A stretch of 64,000 nucleotides of DNA from Bradyrhizobium sp. sGM-13. Lineage in GTDB: Bacteria > Pseudomonadota > Alphaproteobacteria > Rhizobiales > Xanthobacteraceae. The number at the start of each line of letters is the position of its first letter. Position 1 is the first letter of the stretch. The stretch lies in NCBI RefSeq assembly GCF_018398875.1, contig NZ_JAGWDK010000003.1:124001-188000 (forward strand). Direction: 5' to 3'. Position numbers and translations under genes: made by a program. Below, in pieces: positions 1 through 6,820 of this stretch. Below the pieces are notes generated by a model. The model worked only from the letters and a program-made list of their open reading frames with translations, searched no databases and was not told where the DNA came from.

Positions 1-2
1 TC

Positions 3-285
3 GACGTTTGGTTTCTCACGTCATCCAAACGATACGACGCGCAGATCAAGCGCATCCTGCGTCAAAAGACCGACTGCGATGCAAGCGGGTCGAGCACTAT
101 TTCGACGTCCCCAACGCAATCCGCCTAGGCCGAAGGCAACATCGACAATAGCCCGCAACTGCCAATCAAAGAAATCAAGGTCGGTGGAATGCGCACCAAA
201 GGTCCCAAATTTGCTGAGACGGCAGCATCCCTGGGCACCATCAAGCAGGCATTGATGCCAAGCATGGCGAACGGCCGAATTGAGC
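3..285 (+). pseudogene. Decayed coding remnant of unknown identity
   Basis: No intact gene is present, but the plus strand carries protein-like stretches split over two frames. Frame 3 starts DVWFLTSSKRYDAQIK, a second frame then reads HYFDVPNAIRL, and after about base 126 frame 3 resumes with AEGNIDNSPQLPIKEIK and runs through KFAETAASLGTIKQAL towards base 315. A stop (tag at 126-128) and apparent frame changes interrupt it. The pattern fits a gene broken by small indels. I do not recognise the family, and the 5' part lies outside the window. Confidence 0.35.
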
Positions 286-951
286 CTAGGGCAGATGTTT
301 ATCAGTTAAGGATCCGGCAGTGAAAACCGCCAATTGAGCGTCGAAAGCACGCTTGAAGGCCGGCCGCGCTTCGCCGCGGGCGACGTAGGCGGAGAGGTTC
401 GGATATTCGTCCAATAGGCCCGATCCGTTCAACCTGCGCAGCACCGTTACCATCAGCAGGTCACCGGCGCTGAACGCGCCATCGAGCCAGTCGGCATCGC
501 CAAGCCGACGGGAAAGTTCGTCCAGCCGGCCACGGACGCGATCCTCGAGGATAGGCAGGCGCTGCTCGTACCAGGTCTTGTCGCGCTCCACGAGTGTGGC
601 CATTTCGCGATCAACAATTGGCGGCTCCACCGTGTTGAGCGCGGCAAACATCCATGTGATCGCGCGCGCCCGGGCATTCGCATCGTTCGGCAGCAGGCTA
701 CTATTGCGCTCCGCGATATGGAACACGATCGCTCCCGACTCGAACAGGGCGAGATTGCCTTCTTCATAGGTCGGAATCTGCCCGAATGGATGAAGCGCAC
801 GATGCGCGGGCTCCTTCATATCGTCGAACGAAACAAGACGAACGTCGTACGGTTGACCTACTTCTTCGAGCGCCCAATGAACACGCATGTCACGTGCCTG
901 TCCCTTGCCGCGGTCGGGCGACCGTTCAAAAGCTGTGATGGTGGGGGTCAT
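286..951 (-). CDS. Glutathione S-transferase family protein
   Basis: This 221-aa protein has the two-domain GST layout: an N-terminal thioredoxin-like half (about residues 5-85, with WALEEVGQPYDV, a proline in FGQIPTYEEG and the glutathione-contact ESGAIVFHIAE) and an all-helical C-terminal half (about 90-205). Such enzymes conjugate glutathione to electrophiles or act as thiol transferases in the cytosol; the substrate here is unknown. The ATG at 951 is preceded by a GGAG about 10 bases upstream. It is a single gene on the minus strand with no close partner. The family call is firm and the subclass is not determined. Confidence 0.9.
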   Translation of the reverse strand: MTPTITAFERSPDRGKGQARDMRVHWALEEVGQPYDVRLVSFDDMKEPAHRALHPFGQIPTYEEGNLALFESGAIVFHIAERNSSLLPNDANARARAITWMFAALNTVEPPIVDREMATLVERDKTWYEQRLPILEDRVRGRLDELSRRLGDADWLDGAFSAGDLLMVTVLRRLNGSGLLDEYPNLSAYVARGEARPAFKRAFDAQLAVFTAGSLTDKHLP

Positions 952-1638
952 TGGAGGACTCCGGTGATTGCATGACGCTGTCGAAAGTGATGTGCGTGAT
1001 TGCGACGATCTTTCCCACGGTCAGGTATCCAGTTCTTGCGCTTTGCATCCGGAGGACGAACGACCGGCGCGGCTCCCGACAACTTGCCTCGCTTTCTTTG
1101 TCCATGGGATTTCGCGACCGCCACCGGCGAACGACCTGAAACCCTTCCGCCAGCGAAGGCGTGAAGCAGATACGGCAAGCCGGATGAGCCAACGGGTCGC
1201 GCGAATGCGCGCCCGATGACAGGCTCCGCAGTATCCGGGAGTTTTCATTGATATCCCCATCCCCGCATGTCGCTTCGCTCGTGAGGGTTCCCTGCCGATG
1301 GTTCCAACGTTGTGCGCGATCGAGATGTGCACGCTGGGTGGCACCACAGCACAAGTTCAGCGTCGGCAACCGGACATTGCATCACAATGCCTCGATCGCG
1401 CTGAAAGATCACAATAACGCCCGGTCGATGGCCTACAGCGGCGAACCTTAGTTGGCGCGATCCAGCGATCCCTTGTTCTCGGCCGAAATACCGCGAGAAG
1501 GATAACGCGCCGATTCCGCGATAGCGGAGCGACGCGGCGCCTAATCCATGCCGGCGCGAGCCGGGTGCAACATCTGCCACATGTGCAGGCCGGCGTCGCT
1601 GGCCGCCCGACCTGCTGAGCAAAGAGCAGGAGGCTCTC
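952..1638. other. Gene-less stretch upstream of the RTX gene
   Basis: This interval separates the divergent GST and RTX genes. Open frames cross it on both strands, but they are arginine-, serine- and proline-rich shadow frames without a ribosome binding site. I see no tRNA, terminator or EcfG-type promoter. It could contain decayed sequence, but nothing I can name. Confidence 0.5.
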
Positions 1639-2877
1639 ATGTCCACAGCGTTCCGCGTGGTTCTCGAAGGCTCTCAGGAAGTCCCCCCGAACAACTCGAC
1701 TGCAAGCGGTCTCGGCACTGTCATCTTTGACAGCACGGAAATCGCCGCGAGCTATACGTTTCAGATCGAGGGCGTCGATTATGGCCCGATTACGGGCGGT
1801 CCCGCCCAGACGCCGTCGACCGACGACGACGTCATCTCCACCCATTTTCACAATGAAGTGCGAGGAGCAAACGGGCCCGTTGTCTTCGGGCAGATCAACC
1901 CGGCACAGGACGAAGATGATCTCAACATCGCCCTGAATGTGGATGGCTCCTGGACGGTAAGCGGTCGATGGGAGACGACGGACCCCGCCAGCGTTCCAAT
2001 CACCGACTTCGCCGACGAGTTCGGCTCAGCTGCGGTGGGATCGGAGATCCCGATCTATTTCAACGTCCACACGAATCAGTTTCAAGGGGGCGAGATCCGG
2101 GGTCAGTTGATCGCAATCGCGGATGATAATGACAACGTCGTCGTCGGAACGCCGGGCGACGATTTTCTTCCCGGGCTCGGCGGCAATGACATCATCCGTG
2201 GCCTTGCCGGTAACGACAGACTTGAAGGCGGCGACGGCGACGACATTATCAGGGGTGGTCAGGGAGACGACGATATCAATACAGGCGCTGGCAATGATCT
2301 GGTTTTCGGCGGTCGCGGCAACGATACCGTCGGCGGCATGGCCGGAAGCGATACAGTCTTCGGCGGTGCTGGCGATGACTTCATCGCCTGGAACGACCCT
2401 ACGGGCGATGTCGTGTTTGGGGACGCCGGGAATGACACGCTGCGAGGCGGCGACGTTGCCGCGGACACGATCTTTGGTGGTGGGGGTGACGACCTCATCC
2501 GGGCGGTCGCCAACCAGCAGTTGGCGGATCACGCGCCCGACCGCCTGTTCGGAGACCGCGGCAATGACACCATCATCGGCGGCAATGCTGATGATACGAT
2601 CGAAGGCGGCGCCGGCGACGACACCCTCGCCGGTTTCGGTGGCGCTGATCAGTTTGTTTTTCGCGAGTCTGAACCAGGCAATGATCTCATCACCGACTTC
2701 GACGTAACACAGGACGTCGCGGTGTTGGACGGCTTTGGAGCCGACTTCGACCCGCTGGACAATCTGAGCGCGGCAGCTTCGGGTACCACCCTTGATCTCG
2801 GCGAGGGCAATCAGGTGGTGTTCGTGGGTCTCCTTCCGACCGAGTTTGACGCCGCGAATTTCCTCGTGACCGCTTGA
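1639..2877 (+). CDS. CHRD domain-RTX calcium-binding repeat protein
   Basis: This 412-aa protein starts at an ATG with a strong CAGGAGG six bases upstream. Residues 1-160 resemble a CHRD domain (start FRVVLEGSQEVPPNNS; central THFHNEVRGANGPVV; end VHTNQFQGGEIRGQL). Residues 165-330 are tandem glycine/aspartate nonapeptides of the RTX type (GGNDIIRGL, GGDGDDIIRGG), and the tail has the FVF...NDLITDF module common at RTX C-termini. RTX proteins normally leave the cell through a type I secretion system using an uncleaved C-terminal signal, and there is no N-terminal signal peptide here. No type I secretion genes are in the window. The function is unknown; an extracellular calcium-stabilised adhesin or matrix protein is a guess. 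Confidence 0.88.
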   Translation: MSTAFRVVLEGSQEVPPNNSTASGLGTVIFDSTEIAASYTFQIEGVDYGPITGGPAQTPSTDDDVISTHFHNEVRGANGPVVFGQINPAQDEDDLNIALNVDGSWTVSGRWETTDPASVPITDFADEFGSAAVGSEIPIYFNVHTNQFQGGEIRGQLIAIADDNDNVVVGTPGDDFLPGLGGNDIIRGLAGNDRLEGGDGDDIIRGGQGDDDINTGAGNDLVFGGRGNDTVGGMAGSDTVFGGAGDDFIAWNDPTGDVVFGDAGNDTLRGGDVAADTIFGGGGDDLIRAVANQQLADHAPDRLFGDRGNDTIIGGNADDTIEGGAGDDTLAGFGGADQFVFRESEPGNDLITDFDVTQDVAVLDGFGADFDPLDNLSAAASGTTLDLGEGNQVVFVGLLPTEFDAANFLVTA

Positions 2878-2883
2878 GGTTGC

Positions 2884-2913
2884 GGAGGCGGGCCGGATCT
2901 ACGGCCCGCCTCC
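2884..2913 (+). terminator. GC-rich hairpin after the RTX gene
   Basis: A perfect 12-bp stem (2884-2895 with 2902-2913) and a 6-base loop begin 7 bases after the RTX stop codon. No T-run follows, so this is a terminator-like or mRNA-stabilising hairpin rather than a textbook intrinsic terminator. Confidence 0.55.
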
Positions 2914-2935
2914 GGCACGCCTGTTGGCACCGATT

Positions 2936-3000
2936 GTCGTCGCGCGTAAGACACGATCTTCTTGATCTGCGGTGCGAGCGCGTCTTCGGCAATTATTCTT
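2936..3000 (-). pseudogene. C-terminal relic related to the 4698-4784 segment
   Basis: The minus strand reads ERIIAEDALAPQIKKIVSYA, very like the DTAEDVLAPEIKKMAAYA encoded at 4698-4784. The DNA matches at 30 of 35 positions (2956-2990 against 4714-4748). No start codon or longer reading frame supports a gene. I read it as the tail of a lost gene; the family is not recognised. Confidence 0.3.
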
Positions 3001-3160
3001 TCTTACATGGGCCGGGATACTCTATTTCGGACACTAAGAGTCCGTTTGAGAACGTCAGTGGCTGATACGTCGGAGCAGAAGATCGCCCATGGCGACATGG
3101 TCGGCCTCGGATGCGCTCGCTGACACTGGTCACTCTTCGCCGTTTGTCTTCGTATTGCGC

Positions 3161-3598
3161 TCAACTGAGTTCTTGGGCGAGTCCGATAAGAAGCCCTTCA
3201 GGCCCACGGATGTAGCAGAGCCGATACGCGTCTTTATACTGGATTACTTCGCCTACGAGCTGCGCGCCGCGCGTGCGGAGCCTTTCAAGCGTCTCGTCGA
3301 TGTCGTCCACGGCGAACATAACGCGGAGGTAGCCTAGGGCGTTGACCGGGGCGTTCCGGTGATCTGCGACGACAGGCGGCGTGAGGAAGCGGGAGAGCTC
3401 GAGCCGGCTGTGGCCGTCCGGTGTGCGCATCATGGCGATCTCGACACGCTGATCGCCCAGTCCAGTGACACGTCCGGCCCATTCTCCTTCGATCGTGGCT
3501 CGCCCTTCGAGCTCGAGGCCGAGTTCGCGAAAGAAATCAATCGTCCCTCCGAGGTCTTCGACGACGATTCCTACGTTGTCCATCCGCTTGAGCGCCAT
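3161..3598 (-). CDS. VOC family (glyoxalase/dioxygenase-fold) protein
   Basis: This is a single-copy VOC protein of about 145 aa with two beta-alpha-beta-beta-beta modules: MDNVGIVVEDLGGTIDFF at the N-terminus and LGYLRVMFAVDDIDETLERL in the second half, ending RLCYIRGPEGLLIGLAQEL. VOC proteins bind a divalent metal and act as glyoxalases, dioxygenases or antibiotic-binding proteins; the substrate here is unknown. A longer frame starts at a TTG at 3613, but the ATG at 3598 has a GGAG six to seven bases upstream and begins at the normal domain edge, so I prefer it. The start lies next to a tandem repeat (3603-3640). Confidence 0.85.
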   Translation of the reverse strand: MALKRMDNVGIVVEDLGGTIDFFRELGLELEGRATIEGEWAGRVTGLGDQRVEIAMMRTPDGHSRLELSRFLTPPVVADHRNAPVNALGYLRVMFAVDDIDETLERLRTRGAQLVGEVIQYKDAYRLCYIRGPEGLLIGLAQELS

Positions 3599-3602
3599 GT
3601 CT

Positions 3603-3640
3603 CCAATCTCCAAGGTGTCGTTCCAATCTACAAGGTGTCG
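3603..3640. repeat. Tandem 20-bp repeat at the VOC gene start
   Basis: Two copies of an 18-base unit ending CAAGGTGTCG (3603-3620 and 3623-3640, one mismatch) lie 20 bp apart. They overlap the untranslated leader and the alternative TTG start of the VOC gene, so the duplication places a second GGAG-like segment upstream. Confidence 0.6.
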
Positions 3641-4188
3641 CCTAGTCTAACAACGGACGCGTGAGGTGGCCCCCAACACCGATAGATGATGACATGTGGA
3701 CGTGCGGTCGTGTCCACATGTCTACAATTCTGCGAGCCGTGACAGCCACCGGCCGGACAGCATCGGGACCCTGGGCGGCAGGGTTTCTGAACGGTCCCTA
3801 AGCCGTTCAAAATGGGATGTTGCGGGTTGGTCTACAGATGCCCAGCTAGCGGCGGCCAACTTCGGCTGCCGATCTATCTTTCAGCAAGCGTAGCCGGATG
3901 ACCTAAAGCGACATCCGGGTTTTGGTAAGTGCCGGTCCCGCATATCGCGGAGCCTGTCATCGCTGGACGAGCGCAATTGCGCTCGTCGCGGGCATGCGTT
4001 CGCGCGACCCGTAAACTCATGGGGGCCTACTTGCTGCATGCGTTGGAAAAGCGCATTCACAGCCAACCCTGCGGAAGCAAATGTTGTGGTGCTTGGATGC
4101 CGCCGCCCGGTCACAAGCTTTTTATTCCTCGTTACCACCTGCACCGCTTCTAAGTTGGAGTTGGGATCTTAGATTCTAATGAAATGAT
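3641..4188. other. Gene-less stretch before the small-gene island
   Basis: About 550 bases without a convincing gene on either strand. The open frames are short, lack ribosome binding sites and have atypical composition. No RNA gene or insertion sequence is recognisable. Confidence 0.5.
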
Positions 4189-4209
4189 TTCCATCATCTC
4201 ATGGTGGAA
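4189..4209. promoter_or_regulatory. Inverted repeat upstream of the 61-aa gene
   Basis: TTCCATCAT (4189-4197) and ATGGTGGAA (4201-4209) form a 9-bp inverted repeat with one mismatch and a 3-base spacer, in an AT-richer stretch 30-50 bases upstream of the ATG at 4239. It could be an operator; no binding protein can be named. Confidence 0.3.
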
Positions 4210-4238
4210 CCATTCTCTAATCGAGGTTTGGAGCGAAT

Positions 4239-4424
4239 ATGGGTGAAGTTATTCGATTTGTCCCGAAGGCTGAGCGCGAGCGAGCGCGCTTAATTCGAGA
4301 AGCCCGCGCGATATATGACAGCATCTTCCCGCCGGCTGAACCGGTCAGCGAGCGGCAGGGCAAGGCACCGATTGGTCATTCGGTCGCCGGCGTCAATCGT
4401 GGCGATAGGGGTCTCCTGTCGTGA
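4239..4424 (+). CDS. Small conserved-type hypothetical protein, 61 aa
   Basis: This short, basic protein begins MGEVIRFVPKAERERARL, with a charged helix over residues 10-30 (RERARLIREARAIYDSIF), no membrane segment and no signal peptide. I recall this N-terminus as typical of small Bradyrhizobium proteins of unknown function. Upstream is AT-richer, promoter-like DNA with an inverted repeat. Its TGA overlaps the GTG start of the next gene, so the two are probably translationally coupled. No function can be assigned. Confidence 0.65.
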   Translation: MGEVIRFVPKAERERARLIREARAIYDSIFPPAEPVSERQGKAPIGHSVAGVNRGDRGLLS

Positions 4425-4630
4425 TCAAGGTCATCGCCGTGCTATGCAGTCTTTCCTCTCCGACAAACTGCCACGAGCAGACCGTCACCACTTCGGACTT
4501 CGTCGCCTTGTCGGTGCGGTCCTGCCTGATGGGCGCGCCGCAGCTCGCCGAGTGGATGAAGCAGCATCCGGCCGAGCGCTTGGCGGCATGGCGCTGCGTG
4601 ATTGGCAAACAGGATGGCAGGGGAGCTTAG
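4421..4630 (+). CDS. Small hypothetical protein, 69 aa, coupled to upstream gene
   Basis: The GTG start at 4421 overlaps the preceding stop in a GTGA arrangement. The protein has four cysteines (in VLCSL, TNCHE, RSCLM and WRCVI) and an amphipathic C-terminal half (APQLAEWMKQHPAERLAAWRC). It has no signal peptide or membrane helix. I recall similar small proteins in rhizobia, all uncharacterised. The coupling to the 61-aa gene suggests a shared transcript. The cysteines could bind a metal or form disulfides, but that is inference. Confidence 0.6.
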   Translation: MIKVIAVLCSLSSPTNCHEQTVTTSDFVALSVRSCLMGAPQLAEWMKQHPAERLAAWRCVIGKQDGRGA

Positions 4631-4697
4631 GGGGAAATCACAAACTCCGGTGACAGTGCACCAAACGTTCCGCTTTTGATTAAGTGCACTATCGCTC

Positions 4698-4784
4698 TCA
4701 CGCGTAGGCCGCCATCTTCTTGATCTCAGGCGCGAGCACATCTTCGGCCGTGTCGAGATGGTAACGTGCTAAACGTTCATCCAT
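4698..4784 (-). pseudogene. 28-codon C-terminal relic
   Basis: The minus strand reads from an ATG at 4784 to a TGA at 4698 and ends DTAEDVLAPEIKKMAAYA; the frame stays open and protein-like a little further upstream (RDARL). It is homologous to the relic at 2936-3000. There is no ribosome binding site, so it is more likely the tail of a deleted gene than a microprotein. The family is not recognised. Confidence 0.35.
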
Positions 4785-4835
4785 CAGCCGCGCGTCGCGC
4801 GACCGTGTTGTCCCCGCGCGGGGTTCTTGCTGAAA

Positions 4836-4994
4836 CTAGCGACGGCCTTTGCCGCCCCGACGAGGATCCTTGCCCGCGCCTTGACGACCGGCGCGAACTA
4901 CCTTCTCGGCACCTCTCGCGTGGTGCCCACCTCGATTGCCGCCGTGTTTCCCAATCCGCTTGCCCGGCTCTGCGGTTGCTTTCGTTTTGGCCAT
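4836..4994 (-). CDS. Small basic glycine-rich protein, 52 aa
   Basis: An ATG at 4994 opens a 52-codon frame ending TAG at 4836. The product starts MAKTKATAEPGKRIGKHGG and is rich in glycine, lysine and arginine (ending DPRRGGKGRR), so it is strongly basic and probably disordered, possibly nucleic-acid binding. It lies 42 bases downstream of the 63-aa gene on the same strand and probably shares its EcfG-type promoter. The ribosome binding site is weak (AAGAG about 8 bases upstream). Its composition differs from the frames on the opposite strand. No family is recognised. Confidence 0.5.
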   Translation of the reverse strand: MAKTKATAEPGKRIGKHGGNRGGHHARGAEKVVRAGRQGAGKDPRRGGKGRR

Positions 4995-5036
4995 GAATCA
5001 GCTCTTGGTGTCGGTGATTGGCGTCAGCTCTTTACG

Positions 5037-5228
5037 TCAGCTCTTGGCGCTGGAATTTTCGTTCTGCCGATCCTCCTTGATGATCGGACCTTTCGCAGCC
5101 TTGTTTCCGCCGCCCCATTGCTGAGCCTTCCGGGTTGCGTCGCCGCCCTGATGCTGCGGCGCATTACCCTTCGTGTTCGGGCTGGCGCTTTCGCCCTTGT
5201 TGCGGGCGCGGTCGTCGCTTTGTGTCAT
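5037..5228 (-). CDS. Small hydrophilic Asn/Gln/Gly-rich protein, 63 aa
   Basis: The start is the ATG at 5228, six bases after a perfect AAGGAG (5235-5240); a second ATG at 5234 directly abuts it. An EcfG-type promoter (5257-5281) sits just upstream, giving a predicted leader of about 20 bases. The protein begins MTQSDDRARNKGESA, has no hydrophobic segment and is rich in Gly, Asn, Gln, Lys and Ser, resembling hydrophilin-type stress proteins. A longer frame reaching 5486 is an artefact running through the phosphatase gene. The gene call rests on promoter, leader and ribosome site agreeing. Function is unknown; desiccation or osmotic protection is inference. Confidence 0.7.
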   Translation of the reverse strand: MTQSDDRARNKGESASPNTKGNAPQHQGGDATRKAQQWGGGNKAAKGPIIKEDRQNENSSAKS

Positions 5229-5256
5229 CGCCATCTCCTTGCTCCGACCAAAAGGA

Positions 5257-5281
5257 AACGCGGAGTGATTGCCACCGTTCC
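5257..5281 (-). promoter_or_regulatory. EcfG-type (general stress) promoter, minus strand
   Basis: On the minus strand GGAAC (5277-5281) is followed by 16 bases and CGTT (5257-5260), an exact match to the GGAAC-N16/17-CGTT promoter known for EcfG sigma factors of Bradyrhizobium and other alphaproteobacteria. Transcription would start near 5250, about 20 bases before the 63-aa gene. Confidence 0.75.
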
Positions 5282-5283
5282 CA

Positions 5284-5309
5284 GGAACTCCCGCTTGGAA
5301 GAATTCGTT
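5284..5309 (+). promoter_or_regulatory. EcfG-type promoter, plus strand, divergent
   Basis: GGAAC (5284-5288), 17 bases, CGTT (5306-5309) is an exact EcfG-type promoter pointing at the HAD phosphatase. Its -35 element lies 2 bases from the -35 of the opposite promoter. The predicted start point, near 5316, coincides with the first ATG of the phosphatase, so the mRNA may be leaderless. Confidence 0.75.
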
Positions 5310-5315
5310 ATAGCT

Positions 5316-5768
5316 ATGATGAAAACCGCACCGAAAGACTGTTACGTGTTCGACATCGATGGGACACTTGCCGACGTGTCCCACCGGCTGCACCACATCG
5401 AGCGAAAACCAAAGAACTGGCGCGCATTTTTCGCAGCCAGCGCCGATGACAAAGCCATTGAGCACATCTGCGACCTGGCCCGGCATCTTTCCAAAGCCAA
5501 GCCGGTGGTCTTTGTGTCAGGCCGCTCGGATGAGGTGCGCGAAGAAACCGAAGACTGGCTCGAACGCGAAACAGGTCTGCGTGGGCCTTTGTACATGCGA
5601 GACCGCCGCGACCGCCGCCCGGACTACATCGTCAAGGCGGAGTTGCTGGACCGGCTTCAGGCTGACGGTTATCGGCCGATCATGGCCTTCGACGATCGCG
5701 ACCAGGTCGTGAAGATGTGGCGCGCAAAGGGTGTTCCATGCGCGCAAGTCGCAGAGGGAAATTTCTAA
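5316..5768 (+). CDS. HAD-family phosphatase, PNKP 3'-phosphatase-like
   Basis: The protein of about 150 aa has the HAD core: the nucleophile motif FDIDGTLAD near the N-terminus, motif II VFVSGRSDEVREE, a lysine in DYIVKAELL and the acidic motif MAFDDRDQVVKMWR near the C-terminus. This arrangement is that of the phosphatase domain of T4 polynucleotide kinase-like enzymes, which remove 3'-phosphates from nucleic acid ends, so a repair role is plausible. A longer frame from 4827 has no homology-like content and overlaps small genes on the other strand. ATGs at 5316 and 5319 lie directly at the predicted EcfG start point and lack a ribosome binding site. Confidence 0.8.
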   Translation: MMKTAPKDCYVFDIDGTLADVSHRLHHIERKPKNWRAFFAASADDKAIEHICDLARHLSKAKPVVFVSGRSDEVREETEDWLERETGLRGPLYMRDRRDRRPDYIVKAELLDRLQADGYRPIMAFDDRDQVVKMWRAKGVPCAQVAEGNF

Positions 5769-5787
5769 CGGAAGACGGAGTTGGCGC

Positions 5788-6078
5788 ATGCAGCGATCTT
5801 CGGACAGGGCCAAGATCGGCTCAGGACAAATCGTCCTGCTCATCGTACTTGGCGCTCTGCTTTTCCTCACCGGCGTGTGGGCCGCTTACGTCTGGAACGC
5901 AAGCAGCGACGTTCCGATGAGCGCGCACGGCTGGATCGCGCTTGGCCTAGGCACGTTCTTTTCGCTGCTGATCGGATGCGGCCTAATGGCGCTGATGTTC
6001 TTCAGCAGCCGAAGCGGTCACGACGAGGCCGCCAGTCCGCATTTCAAGGAGCGTCGCGAGGGCGAAGATCGGACGTGA
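5788..6078 (+). CDS. Small two-helix membrane protein, 96 aa
   Basis: The ATG at 5788 has a GGAG seven bases upstream; longer starts overlap the phosphatase. Two hydrophobic segments are clear (about residues 14-37, VLLIVLGALLFLTGVWAAYV, and 46-70, IALGLGTFFSLLIGCG), followed by a charged cytoplasmic-type tail (HFKERREGEDRT). The gene follows the HAD phosphatase by 19 bases on the same strand, so it probably shares the EcfG promoter. No family is recognised. Inner-membrane location is likely. Confidence 0.75.
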   Translation: MQRSSDRAKIGSGQIVLLIVLGALLFLTGVWAAYVWNASSDVPMSAHGWIALGLGTFFSLLIGCGLMALMFFSSRSGHDEAASPHFKERREGEDRT

Positions 6079-6113
6079 GTCTGATCGATCGAGACGTCCC
6101 GCCTTCTGCCGCT

Positions 6114-6608
6114 CTAAGCCGCCAGCGCATCCGGATTGACCTCACCCTTGGCGATATCGGTGAGCAGCGCATCGATCTCCTTCTCTTCCATCAGGCTCTC
6201 GTGCAGCGTCGCCTGGTCGTTGCGCAATTCCAACTGCCCGGCGAGCGCTGCGGCCGAGCCGTAGGCGGCGATCTCATAGTGCTCGAGCTTCTGGGCGGAT
6301 GCGATCAGGCCGGCATCGCGAAGATCATCGCCCTCCAGCATGCCGAGCATCTTCCGGGTCTCACGGATGAGCGCCTCCATGGCCTGGTCGACATGGGCTG
6401 TCGGGTCTGCGCCATGCTGGCGAAGGATGGCCACAAGGCGGTGCTTCTGCGTGACCGTCTCCGCATGATGGTCCACTAGCGCGTCCTTGAGCGCCGGGTG
6501 GGATGCAGCCGCCGCCATACGCAGCAGTGCTTCCGCAAGTTGGTCCTCGACGCTCACCAGTTCCTGCAGTTCGGCAATGTACATGTCCTTGAAATTCTTG
6601 ATCTCCAT
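6114..6608 (-). CDS. DUF892 (YciE/YciF-like) ferritin-like protein
   Basis: This 164-aa helical protein matches the DUF892/YciF family: N-terminal MYIAELQELVSVEDQLAEAL, central HHAETVTQKHRL, and LEHYEIAAYGSAAALAG with the Glu/His residues of a ferritin-like di-iron four-helix bundle. Family members are stress-induced and are regular members of general stress regulons in alphaproteobacteria. The start ATG has AAGGAG eight bases upstream. An exact EcfG-type promoter lies at 6730-6755, giving a leader of about 115 bases. The biochemical role of the family is not settled. Confidence 0.92.
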   Translation of the reverse strand: MEIKNFKDMYIAELQELVSVEDQLAEALLRMAAAASHPALKDALVDHHAETVTQKHRLVAILRQHGADPTAHVDQAMEALIRETRKMLGMLEGDDLRDAGLIASAQKLEHYEIAAYGSAAALAGQLELRNDQATLHESLMEEKEIDALLTDIAKGEVNPDALAA

Positions 6609-6729
6609 GGCGAACTCCTTCTCTCAGGATGCTGATGAGGCTTCCGGCAGCAGCGCTGCACCGTCTTTCGGAAGTAACCTGCACGAGCCGAGCAGCCTGT
6701 TTCGCGTTCGAGGCCTGCGATATCGTTCC

Positions 6730-6755
6730 AACGAGGCCACGGTGCATCTGGTTCC
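6730..6755 (-). promoter_or_regulatory. EcfG-type promoter of the DUF892 gene
   Basis: On the minus strand GGAAC (6751-6755), 17 bases and CGTT (6730-6733) match the EcfG consensus exactly. The only minus-strand gene downstream is the DUF892 gene starting at 6608. Predicted start point is near 6722. Confidence 0.7.
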
Positions 6756-6820
6756 GGTCCAAGACCTGATCGAAGAGACCCGATCGAAGAGGCCTGATCG
6801 AAGACCCAAGAGGTGCTGCG

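Noticed and set aside
926..1369. 147-codon minus-strand frame upstream of the GST gene
   Set aside because: Arg/Ser/Pro-rich shadow-like composition, no ribosome site, overlaps other equally poor frames.
4206..4230. Possible EcfG promoter before the 61-aa gene
   Set aside because: GGAAC is present but the nearest GTT-like element is only 14 bases away, outside the 16-17 spacing.
4827..5315. N-terminal extension of the HAD phosphatase
   Set aside because: It covers two minus-strand small genes and two promoters; the HAD fold needs only the part from 5316.
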